From: Sphingobium sp. SCG-1
GTDB taxonomy: Bacteria > Pseudomonadota > Alphaproteobacteria > Sphingomonadales > Sphingomonadaceae
DNA length: 64,000 nt
NCBI RefSeq assembly: GCF_002953135.1
Contig: NZ_CP026372.1
Location: forward strand, 248,001-312,000
Reading direction: 5' to 3'
Shown: positions 16,488 to 25,435 of the stretch, one piece after another
How the letters are laid out: each line of letters starts with the position of its first letter
How positions within the stretch are numbered: the stretch's first letter is position 1
Made by a program: the position numbers and the translations under genes
The notes under the pieces: model-generated
What the model was told of the DNA's origin: nothing
What the model saw: only the letters and a program-made list of their open reading frames with translations
Databases searched by the model: none

Positions 16488-18713
16488 ATGTCGTCGACTG
16501 CCAGTCCGGCCGAAAGTGTAGCACCATCCCGCACCCGGATCGTCGTAACGATTTGCACCGGGTCGTTCCTGCTCTTCCTCGTTCAGCCGATGGTCGCGCG
16601 CATGGCGTTGCCGCGCGTCGGTGGTGCGCCGTCCGTCTGGAACTCCGCGATGCTGGTCTATCAGGCGTTGTTGCTCGCGGGCTATGCCTATGCGCATCTG
16701 CTAGGACGCGCCAAGCCGCGCGTGCAGGGGATGATCCATACAGCGCTCTTTGCACTGGCGGCGCTGACCTTGCCGATCGCGCTGATAAACGGCGACCCTC
16801 CCGCCGGAACCGACCCGGTGCTGTGGGTTCCATGGTTGTTGATCGTGTCGATCGGACCGTTGTTCTTCGTCGTCGCGGCTCAGGCGCCACTGATGCAGCG
16901 ATGGTTCCTGTTGTCGGGCGGCAAAGATCCCTATCCCCTGTACGCCGCATCCAATCTGGGCAGCTTTGGCGGACTGATTGCATATCCGCTACTGGTCGAG
17001 CCCTTCATGCCTGTGGCGGAGCAAAGCTGGCTCTGGTCAGGCGGCTATCTGCTGCTGCTGGCTCTGGTCGCCTGGTGCGCCTGGTCGTTGCCACGCGGAG
17101 ATAGCGGTACTGTATCGCGTCGGCCCACATCGCCTTTGAAAGCAGCACAAGTCGGTCAATGGATCGTCCTGGCCGCGATCCCTTCGGGCCTGATGCTGTC
17201 CACCAGCCTGCACATGACGACCGATATCGTCGCGATGCCGCTCCTTTGGGTGTTGCCGCTCGGCATTTACCTGCTCAGCTTCTCGGTTGCCTTTGCGGCG
17301 CAGCGATCGCTTGCTAATGCCATTACGACGATCCTGCCGCTGGTCTTGCTGATCGGAGCGACGCCGACCTTTGCCGGCCTCACCGGATTTCCCGTGGTTC
17401 TGGCGGTACTCGCGCTGCTGACATTATTCGTCGTCGCGGTGGGACTTCACGCGCACATGTACGACTCACGGCCCGCGCCGGAGCAACTGACTGCCTTCTA
17501 TCTGGCAATGTCCGCAGGCGGGGTACTCGGCGGCATCTTCTGCGCACTTATCGCACCGGTCGTGTTCGATTGGACCTACGAACATCCGCTGCTGCTGGTA
17601 GCGGCAGCGTTCTGTGCAAACCGCAAACCGCTTTTCTCCTGGGCGGCCGAAGCGTGGAGTGGACGCCATCGCCACATCATCGCGGCTGTTCTCCTCATCG
17701 TCGGTCTGTTTCTATCGACGATCGCAGAAGGGGTTATTTTGCCTGCACTGAAATCCGACGCCATCAAGGCTGGCGTGATAGTGCTGCTGTTCGCAATGGC
17801 CCTGGCGGCGATCGGCAACAGGCTGCTCTTCGCCGGGTTGCTCGCCTATATCATGCTGTGCCTTGGCGGCTGGAACAAGCTGGCGCTAAGTGCATCGGAC
17901 GGCGCTCTCACTCGAAGCTATTTCGGCGTATATCAAGTACGCAACAACGGACCGGATGTACGCGTACTGGTGCACGGCACGACATTGCACGGCATACAGA
18001 ACCTTAAGCCGGGGACGGAAACTCAGCCGACCAGCTATTATGCGCCGCTGTCCGGTGTAGGTCTCGCCATGCGTGCCGCGCCGCGCCTGTATGGACCACA
18101 TGCGCGGATTGGCGTCGTAGGTCTCGGCACGGGCACGCTTGGCTGCTATCGTCAGCCCGGCCAGTCATGGCGCTTCTATGAAATCGACCCGGTGATGATC
18201 CACATCGCCAGGGACTCAGGCTCTTTCAGCTTCCTCACACGCTGTCAGCCTCATCCCGATATAGCCTTGGGCGACGCGCGGATCATGCTGGCCCGGGAAA
18301 ACGGCGCAAAGTTCGATCTGCTTGCGATCGATGCGTTCTCATCGGATTCCGTGCCCATGCACCTCCTGACGCGGGAAGCCTTCGCCACCTACGCGCGGCG
18401 GCTTGAACCCCAAGGTCTGCTGCTCGTCCACATATCGAACCGGTATCTCGATCTTGAACCCGTGATCGCCGCGGCCGCGAAGCAGGGAGGATGGGACGCG
18501 CGGATGCGTTATTATCGCCCGGCGCTAAAGGATGCTTCGCGCCATTATTCGGCCTCGCTGTGGATTGCGATGTCGCGGGACAAGGAAGCACTTGCCCGGC
18601 TCACAGAAATATCCGGCGAAGACCTTTGGCAGGACCCCACCGCCAGAGCGGGATTCCTGCCATGGACGGACGATTACGGTAGCATCCTGCCGATCATGAA
18701 GCTGTGGAAATAG
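16488..18713 (+). CDS. Fused MFS transporter / spermidine synthase-like protein
   Basis: A 741-residue fusion. Residues about 20-450 contain many membrane helices of an MFS-like permease (first motif SFLLFLVQPMVARMALP). The C-terminal 250 residues form a soluble spermidine-synthase-like Rossmann domain with VVGLGTGTLGCY, an acidic YEIDP, and LLAIDAFSSDSVPMHLLT. Such fusions are common in proteobacteria; transport and aminopropyl-transfer roles are both unproven. ATG 16488 is chosen over the upstream one at 16446, whose added residues are Arg-rich and not family-like. Confidence 0.88.
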   Translation: MSSTASPAESVAPSRTRIVVTICTGSFLLFLVQPMVARMALPRVGGAPSVWNSAMLVYQALLLAGYAYAHLLGRAKPRVQGMIHTALFALAALTLPIALINGDPPAGTDPVLWVPWLLIVSIGPLFFVVAAQAPLMQRWFLLSGGKDPYPLYAASNLGSFGGLIAYPLLVEPFMPVAEQSWLWSGGYLLLLALVAWCAWSLPRGDSGTVSRRPTSPLKAAQVGQWIVLAAIPSGLMLSTSLHMTTDIVAMPLLWVLPLGIYLLSFSVAFAAQRSLANAITTILPLVLLIGATPTFAGLTGFPVVLAVLALLTLFVVAVGLHAHMYDSRPAPEQLTAFYLAMSAGGVLGGIFCALIAPVVFDWTYEHPLLLVAAAFCANRKPLFSWAAEAWSGRHRHIIAAVLLIVGLFLSTIAEGVILPALKSDAIKAGVIVLLFAMALAAIGNRLLFAGLLAYIMLCLGGWNKLALSASDGALTRSYFGVYQVRNNGPDVRVLVHGTTLHGIQNLKPGTETQPTSYYAPLSGVGLAMRAAPRLYGPHARIGVVGLGTGTLGCYRQPGQSWRFYEIDPVMIHIARDSGSFSFLTRCQPHPDIALGDARIMLARENGAKFDLLAIDAFSSDSVPMHLLTREAFATYARRLEPQGLLLVHISNRYLDLEPVIAAAAKQGGWDARMRYYRPALKDASRHYSASLWIAMSRDKEALARLTEISGEDLWQDPTARAGFLPWTDDYGSILPIMKLWK

Positions 18714-18740
18714 GACGCAGCCGCCCCCACGCGCCCGGTG

Positions 18741-19502
18741 CTATTTCGGCCCCATGCGGATCGCTCCGTCGAGGCGAATGACATCCCCGTTCAGCATCGG
18801 GTTCGTCACGATGCTCTCCACCAGCTTCGCATATTCCTGCGGCTGACCCAAACGACTGGGAAACGGCACTTGCTTGCCGAGCGAATCCTGCGCCTCCTGC
18901 GGAAGGCCGGCCATCATCGGCGTCCAGAAAATGCCGGGTGCGATGGTCATCACCCGGATGCCATAACGCGCAAGTTCCCGCGCAACCGGAAGCGCCATGC
19001 TCACCACGCCACCCTTGGATGCTGCATAAGCGGCCTGCCCGATCTGTCCCTCGAACGCGGCAACGCTGGCGGTGTTGATGATGACGCCCCGTTCTTCATC
19101 AAGCGGATCGGCGTCATGAAGTCGTGCTGCGAATTTCGAAAGCACATTGAACGTGCCCACAAGATTGATCGAGATGACCTTGGCGAAGTCCTGAAGCGGC
19201 GCCGCCTTGCCCGCCCTGTCGATCACCTTTGCCGGAGGGGCAATGCCCGCACAATTCACAAGAATCCGTGCTTTCCCATGGGCGCTTTCTGCGTCCGACA
19301 GCGCTGCGTCGACGGCTTCCTCGTCAGTGACATCCACCTTTGCGAACCGCCCACCGATCGCAGCGGCGTGCTGCTTGCCCAGTTCGGCATTCATGTCGAA
19401 AATGGTGACTTTCGCGCCTAGGGCAGCAAGCCGCTCTGCCGTTGCGCCGCCCAAACCCGAAGCGCCGCCCGTGACGATGGCACCCAATCCTTCGATATTC
19501 AT
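18741..19502 (-). CDS. SDR-family 3-hydroxyacyl-CoA dehydrogenase
   Basis: A 253-residue short-chain dehydrogenase close to type II (HSD17B10-like) 3-hydroxyacyl-CoA dehydrogenases. It has the NAD loop TGGASGLG (11-18), NCAG (83-86), and catalytic Ser146, Tyr159 and Lys163 (YAASK). It lies 17 bases after the thiolase stop on the same strand, so the pair would run the last two steps of beta-oxidation of a short or branched acyl-CoA. Confidence 0.92.
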   Translation of the reverse strand: MNIEGLGAIVTGGASGLGGATAERLAALGAKVTIFDMNAELGKQHAAAIGGRFAKVDVTDEEAVDAALSDAESAHGKARILVNCAGIAPPAKVIDRAGKAAPLQDFAKVISINLVGTFNVLSKFAARLHDADPLDEERGVIINTASVAAFEGQIGQAAYAASKGGVVSMALPVARELARYGIRVMTIAPGIFWTPMMAGLPQEAQDSLGKQVPFPSRLGQPQEYAKLVESIVTNPMLNGDVIRLDGAIRMGPK

Positions 19503-19519
19503 TCTTTTTCCTCCGGTGC

Positions 19520-20701
19520 TTAGTTGAGCTGTATTGCCATGGCGGTTGCCTCGCCGCCGCCGATGCAGAGACTTGCCACGCCGCGCTTCAGTCCACGTGC
19601 TTCAAGCGCAGCGATCAGCGTTACGAGGATTCTCGCGCCGCTTGCCCCAATGGGATGGCCCAATGCCGTCGCGCCGCCATTCACATTGAGCTTCTCGGGC
19701 GCAATGGCCAGCTCTCGTGCGGCGATCATCGCAACCACTGCAAACGCCTCGTTCACTTCAAAGAGATCGACATCGTCCGTCGACCAGCCTGCCTTCTCCA
19801 GCACCTTCTTGATCGCGGGAACAGGCGCAGTCGTGAATTTCGTCGGCTCATGTGCATGAGCGGCCTGCGCTACGACGGTCGCCACGATCGGCAAACCCAA
19901 TCTCTCAGCGACGCTCTGCCGCGTCATCACGAGCGCTGCCGCGCCGTCGGAGATAGACGATGCATTCGCTGCGGTGATCGTGCCATCCTTGACGAAGGCA
20001 GGCTTCAATCCGGGGATCTTATCCGGCTTCGCCTTGCCCGGCTGCTCATCGATCTCCACCAGCGTCGAACCACCGCGTCCTGGGACGGTCACAGCCGCGA
20101 TTTCCCTGGTAAAGCCGCCGCTGGCAATTGCGGCGTTCGCCCGCTCCAGCGAGCGCACCGCATAGGCATCCTGCTCGTCGCGTGTGAACTGATAGTCGCG
20201 CACCGCATCCTCCGCGAACACACCCATGGCCTTGCCTGGTTCATAGGCGTCTTCCAGACCGTCCATCATCATGGTGTCGACGATGCGATCATGGCCAATC
20301 CGCGCGCCCGACCGATGCTTTGGCAGGGCATAGGGCGCATTGCTCATGCTCTCCATGCCACCGGCGATCACCACGTCAGCACTGCCCGCAGCCAGCGCGT
20401 CATAGGCCATCATCGCAGCCTGCATTCCCGATCCGCACATCTTGTTGACGGTCGTGGCCTCGACGGAATTCGGTAACCCCGCGCCCAGCGCCGCCTGCCG
20501 CGCAGGCGCCTGACCCAGTCCGGCCGGCAGAACGCAGCCCATATAGATGCGGTCGATCATTGCCGGGTCTACACCCGCACGGGTAACTGCCGCTTCCACA
20601 GCCGTGGAACCCAATTCCGTAGCTTTCAACGTAGACAGTGCGCCTTGAAATCCGCCCATAGGGGTTCTGGCGTAGCTCGCTATTACGATCGGGTCGGTCA
20701 T
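19520..20701 (-). CDS. Acetyl-CoA acetyltransferase (thiolase)
   Basis: A 393-residue thiolase. The acylated Cys89 is in NKMCGSGMQ, the catalytic His is in NGGATALGHPIGASGAR, and the second Cys is in SLCIGGGEA. The ATG at 20701 is chosen over a 33-codon N-terminal extension because MTDPIVIASYARTPMG is the normal thiolase start. It is first in an operon with the SDR dehydrogenase and is probably catabolic, with a possible alternative biosynthetic (acetoacetyl-CoA) role. Confidence 0.95.
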   Translation of the reverse strand: MTDPIVIASYARTPMGGFQGALSTLKATELGSTAVEAAVTRAGVDPAMIDRIYMGCVLPAGLGQAPARQAALGAGLPNSVEATTVNKMCGSGMQAAMMAYDALAAGSADVVIAGGMESMSNAPYALPKHRSGARIGHDRIVDTMMMDGLEDAYEPGKAMGVFAEDAVRDYQFTRDEQDAYAVRSLERANAAIASGGFTREIAAVTVPGRGGSTLVEIDEQPGKAKPDKIPGLKPAFVKDGTITAANASSISDGAAALVMTRQSVAERLGLPIVATVVAQAAHAHEPTKFTTAPVPAIKKVLEKAGWSTDDVDLFEVNEAFAVVAMIAARELAIAPEKLNVNGGATALGHPIGASGARILVTLIAALEARGLKRGVASLCIGGGEATAMAIQLN

Positions 20702-21284
20702 GACTGATCCTCTACTTGGATAGTGAAATTGATGCTCGAAAGCGCACAGCCCGATTGTACGCGGAGAACACGGAATGCAACTACCTGAGAGGTGTCTCAC
20801 GGCTATTCACGCCTTCAAGGCGGGAAAGCTGCGTTCCAGATGCTTGCAGATCGTGCCGAAGGCAGCCGTTTACATATTCTTAACCATGTTTTCCTATTTA
20901 AAAGAAACAGGTTACGCCCTCTCGCCGGAGTTGTCCCAGTGGTACATGCGCTTATTTCGCCCAGATTGACGAACGCCTTCCATGCGGCACGTGGCATCGT
21001 CCTCATGTCTCTGGCAGTAGCAGGCATCGCCTGCATCGCGGCGGCATTCTATCTTGTTGATGGACGAGCAGCGCGCCAGATTTGGAATGCTGTCGGGGTT
21101 CGCCGAGGCCTCGCGGCCTAACTTCATTTCATTCATAAGCTGACGCGCTTTCGCATGTACGGCTATTGCAGCATCATAGACTCTGTTCATCCGGCGTAAA
21201 GAAAGCACAGCCCAGCCCCTCCCTATTGTCTACTCTCTTTATAGATATACGTTCATGACGAATATCATGCTGGAAGGAGACTTT
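20702..21284. other. 583-base gap without a confident gene
   Basis: The gap separates the thiolase start from the hydrolase start. Short frames exist on both strands (20792-21121 on +, with one hydrophobic stretch; 20912-21208 on -), but they overlap each other, have no clear ribosome site and match no family I recognise. Only the promoter region near 21233-21257 can be assigned. Confidence 0.5.
21233..21257 (+). promoter_or_regulatory. Operator-like motif before the hydrolase gene
   Basis: CTCTTTATAGATATACGTTCATG, 28-50 bases before the hydrolase start, resembles the motif upstream of the serine acetyltransferase gene (22965-22990; shared CTCTTTA...TAGA...ATA.GTTCATG). Shared regulation is inferred. 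Confidence 0.45.
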
Positions 21285-21950
21285 ATGCCTGCCTCTTCAT
21301 CGCACGAAACGCCTTTCCGGACATTGACGCTCGCCGGTTCGGAGCAACCTGACGCCGATCACTGGCTTTCGCATTGGGAAAGGGAGCGAGAGGACTGCCA
21401 TCGCCTCAATCTTGGCGTATGGGACCGGCCCCATCGCAATAGCTGGATCACTGCGATCGACCATGCCGTGCGACAATCGGACCGGCCCGTCATTCTGGTC
21501 GCGCGCGGCCTGGCCTGCCTGGCCGTGGCATGGTGGGCCAGCTTCGAAAAACCGGCTTATGGCAAACCGGTCGCCGGGGCACTGCTCGTTGCGCCGCCGA
21601 ATGTCGATGTTGCAAGTCCGGATTTGCGGCTGATCGGCTTCGGTCCTGCCCCCAAGGCCCTCCTCCCCTTCCCCTCCGCAGTAGTTGCCAGCCGCAACGA
21701 TCCGCGTATGGATTTCGGCGGCGCCCATGCGCTGGCGGGGTTCTGGGGGAGCCGCTGCTTTGACGGTGGCGCTATCGGTTCGGCAAGCGGAGTCGCCGAT
21801 CTGGGTGCCTGGGCAGACGGCGCAGCAATACTCGACTGGGTGATTGACGAAGCCGCGCGCGCCGCCGGCAATATACCGCCCCGTGCCGAGGAATTAGCAT
21901 CCTTGCTGCCCGTTCCCGCCTTACCGTCAACGGCCGATCTTTCGCTCTGA
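21285..21950 (+). CDS. RBBP9/YdeN-family alpha/beta hydrolase
   Basis: A 221-residue serine hydrolase-like protein. Early WHE-type positions read LSHWERERED, the mid region VILVARGLACLAVAWWAS corresponds to the strand and nucleophile elbow (ARGLA in place of the usual HSLG), SRNDPRMDFGGAHALA is the acid region, and GVADLGAWADG is near the C-terminus. The elbow lacks the usual Ser, so catalytic activity is doubtful. ATG 21285 follows GGAAGGAGA at ideal distance; the longer start is less likely. It converges with the serine acetyltransferase gene. Confidence 0.8.
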   Translation: MPASSSHETPFRTLTLAGSEQPDADHWLSHWEREREDCHRLNLGVWDRPHRNSWITAIDHAVRQSDRPVILVARGLACLAVAWWASFEKPAYGKPVAGALLVAPPNVDVASPDLRLIGFGPAPKALLPFPSAVVASRNDPRMDFGGAHALAGFWGSRCFDGGAIGSASGVADLGAWADGAAILDWVIDEAARAAGNIPPRAEELASLLPVPALPSTADLSL

Positions 21951-21962
21951 AGCCAACCGCCC

Positions 21963-21979
21963 TGCCGCGAAGCGCGGCA
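21963..21979. terminator. Hairpin between convergent genes
   Basis: TGCCGCG-AAG-CGCGGCA, a perfect 7-base stem, fills the 29-base gap between the convergent hydrolase and serine acetyltransferase stops. On + it is followed by TCACAAAGCTTTT, a weak T-run. It is a likely terminator, possibly bidirectional. Confidence 0.5.
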
Positions 21980-22921
21980 TCACAAAGCTTTTAGCCGGTG
22001 TGGTGCGCTCACCACGGCGCGATCCTTGACTTCGTGTACCGTGCTCGCCTGCTGAACGTTGCTGGTGGCCGGTACGCTCTTGGTCAACCATACATTGCCT
22101 GCAATGACTGATCCCCTGCCGACGATGATCCTACCCAATACAGTCGCACCGGCGTAGATAACCACGTCATCTTCGATTATGGGGTGCCGAGGCACACCGC
22201 GGTCGACAAAGCCCTGCTCATTGAGGAGGATGTTGCGTGCGCCCAAGGTGACGCCCTGATAAAGCCGCACCCGGTTGCCGATTATCGCTGTCTCGCCGAT
22301 CACCACACCATTGCCGTGATCAATGAAGAAACTATGGCCGATCGTTGCGCCGGGATGAATATCGATCCCCGTGCGGCTATGTGCCACTTCCGATATGATC
22401 CGTGCAACTACCGGCACGCCCAGCAGGTAGAGGCTGTGCGCAAGCCGGTGATGAATGATCGCGCTCATGCTGGGATAGCAGATCAGCACCTCATCGACAC
22501 TGCGCGCCGCAGGATCGGAGGCAAACGCAGCGTCTACGTCCGTATCTAGCAGGGTTCGTAGCGCAGGCAGTCCGGCCGCGAACTTTCCGATGATCTGCCC
22601 CGCTTCGGCGTCCACATCTTCGGGCGTGGCCCCTTCACGGGCATAAGCGAGTTCGATCCTTATCTGCCCATACAAGCGACTGAGGACAGTATTGAGGGTT
22701 TCCGCGACGAACGCATTCTCATTATGCTGCCGAACGAATTCCGGTCCTAATCTTAGCGGAAAAAGCGCACCACAAAGAGCGTCTATAATTTTCGTCAGAT
22801 TCGGCCGAGACGGGAAACCAACAGACCCGTATTCCACGTGCCGCCGTTGCGCATTGCGCCAAGACGATCGTGCTGCATCCAGCTCGTCCACGATCGCATC
22901 GATATCCCAATAAGCTGTCAC
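21980..22921 (-). CDS. epsC: Serine O-acetyltransferase (EpsC type)
   Basis: Acetylates L-serine with acetyl-CoA, the first step of cysteine synthesis. The 313-residue protein has a helical N-terminal domain and, from about residue 185, left-handed beta-helix hexapeptide repeats (GIDIHPGATIGHSFFIDHG, GVVIGETAIIGNRVRLYQG). Catalytic His is in HPGA and DHG. The start is a GTG. The upstream palindrome 22965-22981 is probably its operator. Confidence 0.93.
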   Translation of the reverse strand: MTAYWDIDAIVDELDAARSSWRNAQRRHVEYGSVGFPSRPNLTKIIDALCGALFPLRLGPEFVRQHNENAFVAETLNTVLSRLYGQIRIELAYAREGATPEDVDAEAGQIIGKFAAGLPALRTLLDTDVDAAFASDPAARSVDEVLICYPSMSAIIHHRLAHSLYLLGVPVVARIISEVAHSRTGIDIHPGATIGHSFFIDHGNGVVIGETAIIGNRVRLYQGVTLGARNILLNEQGFVDRGVPRHPIIEDDVVIYAGATVLGRIIVGRGSVIAGNVWLTKSVPATSNVQQASTVHEVKDRAVVSAPHRLKAL

Positions 22922-22964
22922 GTCACCCTCGTGCGGCGCTCCCGTCAGTGACAGCGCATTTTCT

Positions 22965-22990
22965 ATCTCTTTAATAGAGATATGTTCATG
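22965..22990 (-). promoter_or_regulatory. Palindromic operator upstream of serine acetyltransferase
   Basis: ATCTCT-TTAAT-AGAGAT (22965-22981) is a perfect inverted repeat with a five-base spacer, followed by ATGTTCATG, 44-69 bases before the epsC start. A related copy precedes the hydrolase gene. A sulfur-status regulator is a plausible binder, but that is a guess. Confidence 0.5.
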
Positions 22991-23088
22991 CCCACCAAGA
23001 TAGGGATTGTTTCCAGCGGATAATCTGCATTTGCTAATGGAGTCACGAGTGGCCCGCTGGCAAACCTAATGCCTGCCCCATGGCGGCT

Positions 23089-24021
23089 TCAAATGCGCTC
23101 GCCGGAGAGTCGCTGGCACAACATGTCTAGCTGATCGAGCGTCGAATATTTGAGGCTCAGGAGGCCACTACCCTGCTCGTTATGTGCAATATCGACTTTC
23201 AGCCCGACGATATCAGCCAGATGCTCTTCGAGCGCAGCGATATCGGCGTCTTTTCCCAACCCGCTCTGCCGGCGAGTGGATGGTCGGGCTTCGACGTTGC
23301 CCGTCTTTGCCTTGCGTACCAGAGCCTCCGTGTCCCGAACGGAAAGCCCCTTCTGTTCTACCGTAAGCGCCAGCGCCTCACAGTTATCAGCCCCAATAAG
23401 AGCGCGAGCATGGCCCATGGATAGGCGCTGCTCCATGACCGCTTTTTGTACCGTAGATGGCAGCTCCAGCAGGCGCATCAGATTGGCGACGTGGCTGCGC
23501 GACTTGCCGACGATTTTGCCCAGTGCGTCTTGGCTATGACCAAATTGATTGATGAGCTTTCGGTAGGCGTCAGCCTCTTCGATCGGGTTGAGATCCTCTC
23601 GTTGAATGTTTTCGACCAACGCAATTTCGAGTGTTTCTGCTTCATCAAAGTCCCGCACGATGGCTGGGATACGGTGAAGCTGTGCACGTTGCGCGGCGCG
23701 CCAACGGCGCTCTCCCGCAACGATCTGATAAGTAGAACCCTGCGGGCGTACTATGATCGGTTGCACGACACCGCGCTTGGAAATGCTATCGGCCAGCTCC
23801 TGTAACGCTGCGTCATCGAAATATCGGCGCGGCTGTTCAGGGTGCGGATGGATCAGGGCGATCTCGATGCTCTGCACGGACGATCCGGTACGCGCGGGCG
23901 CACTCACTGACTCTTCCTGTGACGTTTCTCCCAGAAGAGCGGATAGTCCCCTCCCCAAGCCGTGTGGCCGCTTATTCGCTTTGGTCGTGGTCATATTCTT
24001 GTCCGAACGGTCAGAACTCAT
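23089..24021 (-). CDS. parB: Chromosome partitioning protein ParB (Spo0J)
   Basis: A parS-binding CTP-dependent clamp that, with ParA, segregates the chromosome origin. The 310-residue protein begins with the usual RPHGLGRGLSALLGE segment and has GERRWRAAQ and LVENIQREDLNPIEEA (ParB boxes), an HTH (LGKIVGKSRSHVANLMR) and a C-terminal dimer domain. ATG 24021 overlaps the parA stop by four bases; a further ATG at 23994 is possible. Three parS-like sites lie within 3.4 kb upstream. Confidence 0.96.
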   Translation of the reverse strand: MSSDRSDKNMTTTKANKRPHGLGRGLSALLGETSQEESVSAPARTGSSVQSIEIALIHPHPEQPRRYFDDAALQELADSISKRGVVQPIIVRPQGSTYQIVAGERRWRAAQRAQLHRIPAIVRDFDEAETLEIALVENIQREDLNPIEEADAYRKLINQFGHSQDALGKIVGKSRSHVANLMRLLELPSTVQKAVMEQRLSMGHARALIGADNCEALALTVEQKGLSVRDTEALVRKAKTGNVEARPSTRRQSGLGKDADIAALEEHLADIVGLKVDIAHNEQGSGLLSLKYSTLDQLDMLCQRLSGERI

Positions 24022-24803
24022 GCAGCAATCTCTTCTCGTTGCGGCAAGCGGCCAATCAGTTCTCGGGCCAACTGCATATAGGCTTCCGACCCGGCGCAAC
24101 GATAGTCATAGATCAAGGCTGGCATCCCATGACTTGGCGCTTCCGACAAGCGCACGTTGCGAGGAATGACGGTATTGAACACTACGTCTCCCAAACATGC
24201 CCTCACATCGTCCGCCACTTGATCAGTGAGGCGATTGCGTCGATCGTACATGGTGAGAGCTACACCCATAATAGAAAGTCCGGGATTAAATCGGCCGCGA
24301 ATACGATCCACTGTTTGTAAAAGCTGGGATAACCCTTCCAGCGCAAAAAATTCGCATTGCATAGGCACGAGCAAGGCTTCGGCAGCCACCATGGCGTTTA
24401 TCGTCAACAATCCCAGTGAAGGCGGGCAGTCGATAAGGCAGATTTCCCATCTACCTTCCGGAGCAGCATTCAATGCCTGCGATAACCGGTGAGTACGTTG
24501 CTCGTAATCGATCAATTCGATCTCCGCGCCGGACAAATCCTGCGTCGCTGGCATGACGTCCAGCTTCGGAACGCGGGTCGCCACAACCGCTTCTTCGGCC
24601 AAGCAATCGCCAATCAACACGTCATAACTGGATCGATGACGTTCATTTTGCGTGATGCCCAGGCCCGTCGAGGCATTTCCTTGGGGATCCAGATCAATCA
24701 ACAATGTCCGGTGGCCCGTCGCAGCCAAAGCGGTAGCGACATTGATGGCCGTAGTGGTCTTGCCCACACCGCCTTTTTGATTGGCTATGGCGATTTTTAT
24801 CAT
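24018..24803 (-). CDS. parA: Chromosome partitioning ATPase ParA (Soj)
   Basis: A 261-residue Walker ATPase that pulls ParB-bound origins. The deviant Walker A KGGVGKTT is at 10-17 and Walker B is in ICLIDCPPSLGLL. It overlaps rsmG by four bases on one side and parB by four on the other, so the order mnmE, mnmG, rsmG, parA, parB is one leftward cluster. This order is conserved near the origin in alphaproteobacteria. Confidence 0.97.
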   Translation of the reverse strand: MIKIAIANQKGGVGKTTTAINVATALAATGHRTLLIDLDPQGNASTGLGITQNERHRSSYDVLIGDCLAEEAVVATRVPKLDVMPATQDLSGAEIELIDYEQRTHRLSQALNAAPEGRWEICLIDCPPSLGLLTINAMVAAEALLVPMQCEFFALEGLSQLLQTVDRIRGRFNPGLSIMGVALTMYDRRNRLTDQVADDVRACLGDVVFNTVIPRNVRLSEAPSHGMPALIYDYRCAGSEAYMQLARELIGRLPQREEIAA

Positions 24804-25435
24804 CGCTTAGACCTTCGCTTTACACCTTGTGCAACGATGATGGCGCTCTCACTGTCAGTGACACTTTGTTCCACGTGAAACGAGCCCTTCCATTCGCGCG
24901 ATGCCGCGTCGAGATCACTTTGCCAGCTTTTGCCTTTCGGTAACAGCCAAAAGGTTTCGGAACCTGCAACATGCGATGTCGTTTCAAATATTTTGCTTAA
25001 CGGCGCATAAGCCCGCGCGCTGATTATCGATGCGGATTCCGAGAACGAAAGGACTTCAACGCGGCTACCCATTATGCTGACATTGTCCAATTGCAGGTGA
25101 CAGCTAACCTTGTGTAGGAAATCCACTCTCTTCCGGCGCGATTCCACCAACGCCACATTCCAATCGGATAGCAACGCAACGACCAGTCCCGGCAGCCCCG
25201 CCCCCGACCCTATATCTATCCAGAGCTTAGCGGACTCCATCTCAGGCACCCAATCCAATAGCTGTGCCGAGTCCACGATATGACGCGCCCAAACTGAATC
25301 ACGCGTCGAAGCCGAAATCAAATTCTGCCGATCGGCTTCTTCAAGAAGAAGCTCTACGTATGTTTCCAATCTGGCATATGTTTCACGTGAAACACCTTTT
25401 TGTATGAGCCAGTCTCGGGCTTCATCCTCCGTCAC
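24800..25435 (-). CDS. rsmG: 16S rRNA m7G527 methyltransferase
   Basis: Methylates G527 of 16S rRNA using S-adenosylmethionine. At 211 residues it is full length, with the SAM loop DIGSGAGLPG (74-83) and the substrate-region RAYAPL. It overlaps mnmG by four bases at its start and parA by four at its end. Two parS-like sites lie within its coding sequence. Confidence 0.96.
   Translation of the reverse strand: MTEDEARDWLIQKGVSRETYARLETYVELLLEEADRQNLISASTRDSVWARHIVDSAQLLDWVPEMESAKLWIDIGSGAGLPGLVVALLSDWNVALVESRRKRVDFLHKVSCHLQLDNVSIMGSRVEVLSFSESASIISARAYAPLSKIFETTSHVAGSETFWLLPKGKSWQSDLDAASREWKGSFHVEQSVTDSESAIIVAQGVKRRSKR
24867..24882. promoter_or_regulatory. parS-like site 1 (in rsmG)
   Basis: TGTTCCACGTGAAACG differs from the bacterial parS consensus TGTTTCACGTGAAACA at two positions. 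It lies inside the 3' end of rsmG. Confidence 0.75.
25379..25394. promoter_or_regulatory. parS site 2 (perfect, in rsmG)
   Basis: TGTTTCACGTGAAACA matches the parS consensus at all 16 positions. It lies in the 5' part of rsmG. It is the expected primary ParB nucleation site, about 9.5 kb from oriC. Confidence 0.93.
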
